A DNA stretch of 26,455 nucleotides from Fidelibacterota bacterium (GTDB lineage Bacteria > Fidelibacterota > UBA8477): NCBI GenBank assembly GCA_021734045.1, contig JAIPJR010000040.1:1-26455 (forward strand). The letters run 5' to 3'. The notes under the pieces were generated by a model that worked only from the letters and a program-made list of their open reading frames with translations, had not been told where the DNA came from and ran no database searches. The translations under genes were made by a program, and so were the position numbers. This document shows positions 25,778-26,455 of this stretch, in pieces; within the stretch, counting starts at the first letter, position 1; each line of letters begins with the position of its first letter.

Positions 25778-26455
25778 TTATTTCAGCAGGGTCATCCGTT
25801 GGGTTTTCACCACATTGCCGGCACGGAGTTCATAGATATAGATACCGGAAGCAACGCTGCGACCGTAAGCATCTTTACCATTCCATTCCAGACTGTGGGT
25901 ACCCTTTTGGTACATCTGATTGTCAGCCAGACGGACAACTTCCTGACCTTTGATATTGTAAACGGTCAGAGAGAGTTCCTTGGCCAACGGCAGTGTGAAG
26001 TTGATGGTCGTTGTCGGGTTGAACGGATTGGGATAGTTCTGCTCCAGGACATAGTCTTCAGGAGTAATGACTGTCCACTCGCTGTTCACACCTGTGGCTG
26101 TCTCTTCAACCACTGCGAAGGTATAACCTAACGGGTTACCGCCGCTATACGGTGGTTCCAGGAAGCCCTGAACGAGTTCTGGATAACCGTCACCATCCAT
26201 ATCGCCACCGTAGGTCACGCCAAAACCACCCATGGTATTGGTATGGTTGGCGACAACTTTCATGCTCCAGTTAGCCCGATCGAGGACATCGCCGCCATCG
26301 TAGTTCCATTCGTAGATACGACCGTAGTTGTAGTCCACCGAATAGATTTCCTCGATGCCGTCACCGTCGCCGTCACCTTTGGTTACAGACCAAACCGCAC
26401 CAAAGTCGGAAATCCAGCTTACATGCTCATCGTCCCAGGTGCTGGTGCCACTGGT
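25778..26455 (-). CDS. VCBS/FG-GAP repeat T9SS cargo protein, N-terminus beyond window
   Basis: The frame is open from the right edge to the stop at 25778 (225 residues shown); an apparent GTG start at 26338 is internal, because 39 further in-frame codons reach the edge without a stop. The visible part holds calcium-binding type repeats (KGDGDGDGIEE and GDMDGDGYPEL) as in FG-GAP/VCBS propellers. The end is a textbook T9SS type A sorting domain: YVLEQNYPNPFNPTTTI, VYNIKGQEVVRL, LEWNGKDAYGRSVASGIYIY and a basic end (KTQRMTLLK). The protein is exported through the Por system; what the missing N-terminal part does is unknown. Confidence 0.92.
   Translation of the reverse strand, partial: TSGTSTWDDEHVSWISDFGAVWSVTKGDGDGDGIEEIYSVDYNYGRIYEWNYDGGDVLDRANWSMKVVANHTNTMGGFGVTYGGDMDGDGYPELVQGFLEPPYSGGNPLGYTFAVVEETATGVNSEWTVITPEDYVLEQNYPNPFNPTTTINFTLPLAKELSLTVYNIKGQEVVRLADNQMYQKGTHSLEWNGKDAYGRSVASGIYIYELRAGNVVKTQRMTLLK

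Noticed and set aside
26338-26338. GTG at 26338 as the start of the right-edge T9SS gene
   Set aside because: The frame stays open for 39 more codons to the window edge and they encode a further calcium-type repeat, so the gene continues beyond the window.
1-26455. CRISPR arrays, insertion sequences, phage genes, attachment sites
   Set aside because: No regularly spaced direct repeats, transposase motifs, integrase genes or terminal inverted repeats were found on reading both strands.

Overview
The window comes from a Gram-negative bacterium of the FCB type (Bacteroidota, Ignavibacteriota, Calditrichota, KSB1 or Marinimicrobia relatives). At least two and probably three proteins carry type IX secretion (T9SS) C-terminal sorting domains, one with the classic NYPNPFNP start. 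A LapA/LapB pair points to an LPS outer membrane. Strong Shine-Dalgarno sites are scarce, and terminators are clear hairpins with U tracts. The phylum cannot be fixed from sequence reading alone; Marinimicrobia or Calditrichota/KSB1 would fit. The window is gene dense: no stretch over 300 bases lacks a gene, and there is no sign of phage, insertion sequence or CRISPR.

Left block, minus strand (1-4736): a DUF512 radical-SAM protein with a PDZ domain overlaps the ribosome-assembly GTPase Der by 10 nt. Der is followed 13 nt later by a secreted HExxH metalloprotease with a T9SS tail, then by a YigZ/IMPACT protein cut by the window edge. A 186-nt divergent intergenic region follows. Rightward lies a serine-biosynthesis cluster: a DUF1015 protein, a class V aminotransferase (probable SerC role), serA (4-nt overlap) and then gatB.

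Centre (10.5-16.1 kb, plus strand): a small charged coiled-coil protein, a membrane-anchored M23 peptidase, miaB, lapA, lapB (TPR plus C-terminal four-cysteine rubredoxin-like knuckle) and a secreted SPOR-domain protein that overlaps lapB by 1 nt. Eight bases after the SPOR stop codon sits a complete selenocysteine tRNA gene (anticodon UCA, 8-bp acceptor stem, 6-bp D stem, long variable arm). The organism therefore very probably reads UGA as selenocysteine, although no selA/selB/selD or obvious selenoprotein is in the window.

Right block: a large beta-helix protein, a site-2-type membrane protease and a two-propeller T9SS protein that resembles PorZ form a tight plus-strand operon (11-nt gap, then a 4-nt overlap). 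It ends at a bidirectional terminator facing acs (acetyl-CoA synthetase, minus strand). Beyond acs, on the minus strand, are a fused polyprenol/phytol kinase-like plus DUF92 membrane protein (VTE5-VTE6-like architecture) and the C-terminal part of a VCBS/FG-GAP-repeat T9SS cargo protein running off the right edge.

The genes are mainly housekeeping (Der, GatB, MiaB, SerA, Acs) mixed with envelope functions (LapAB, M23, SPOR, T9SS cargo, PorZ-like). The items most worth following are the tRNA-Sec, the DUF1015 protein inside the serine cluster, the kinase fusion and the PorZ-like protein.
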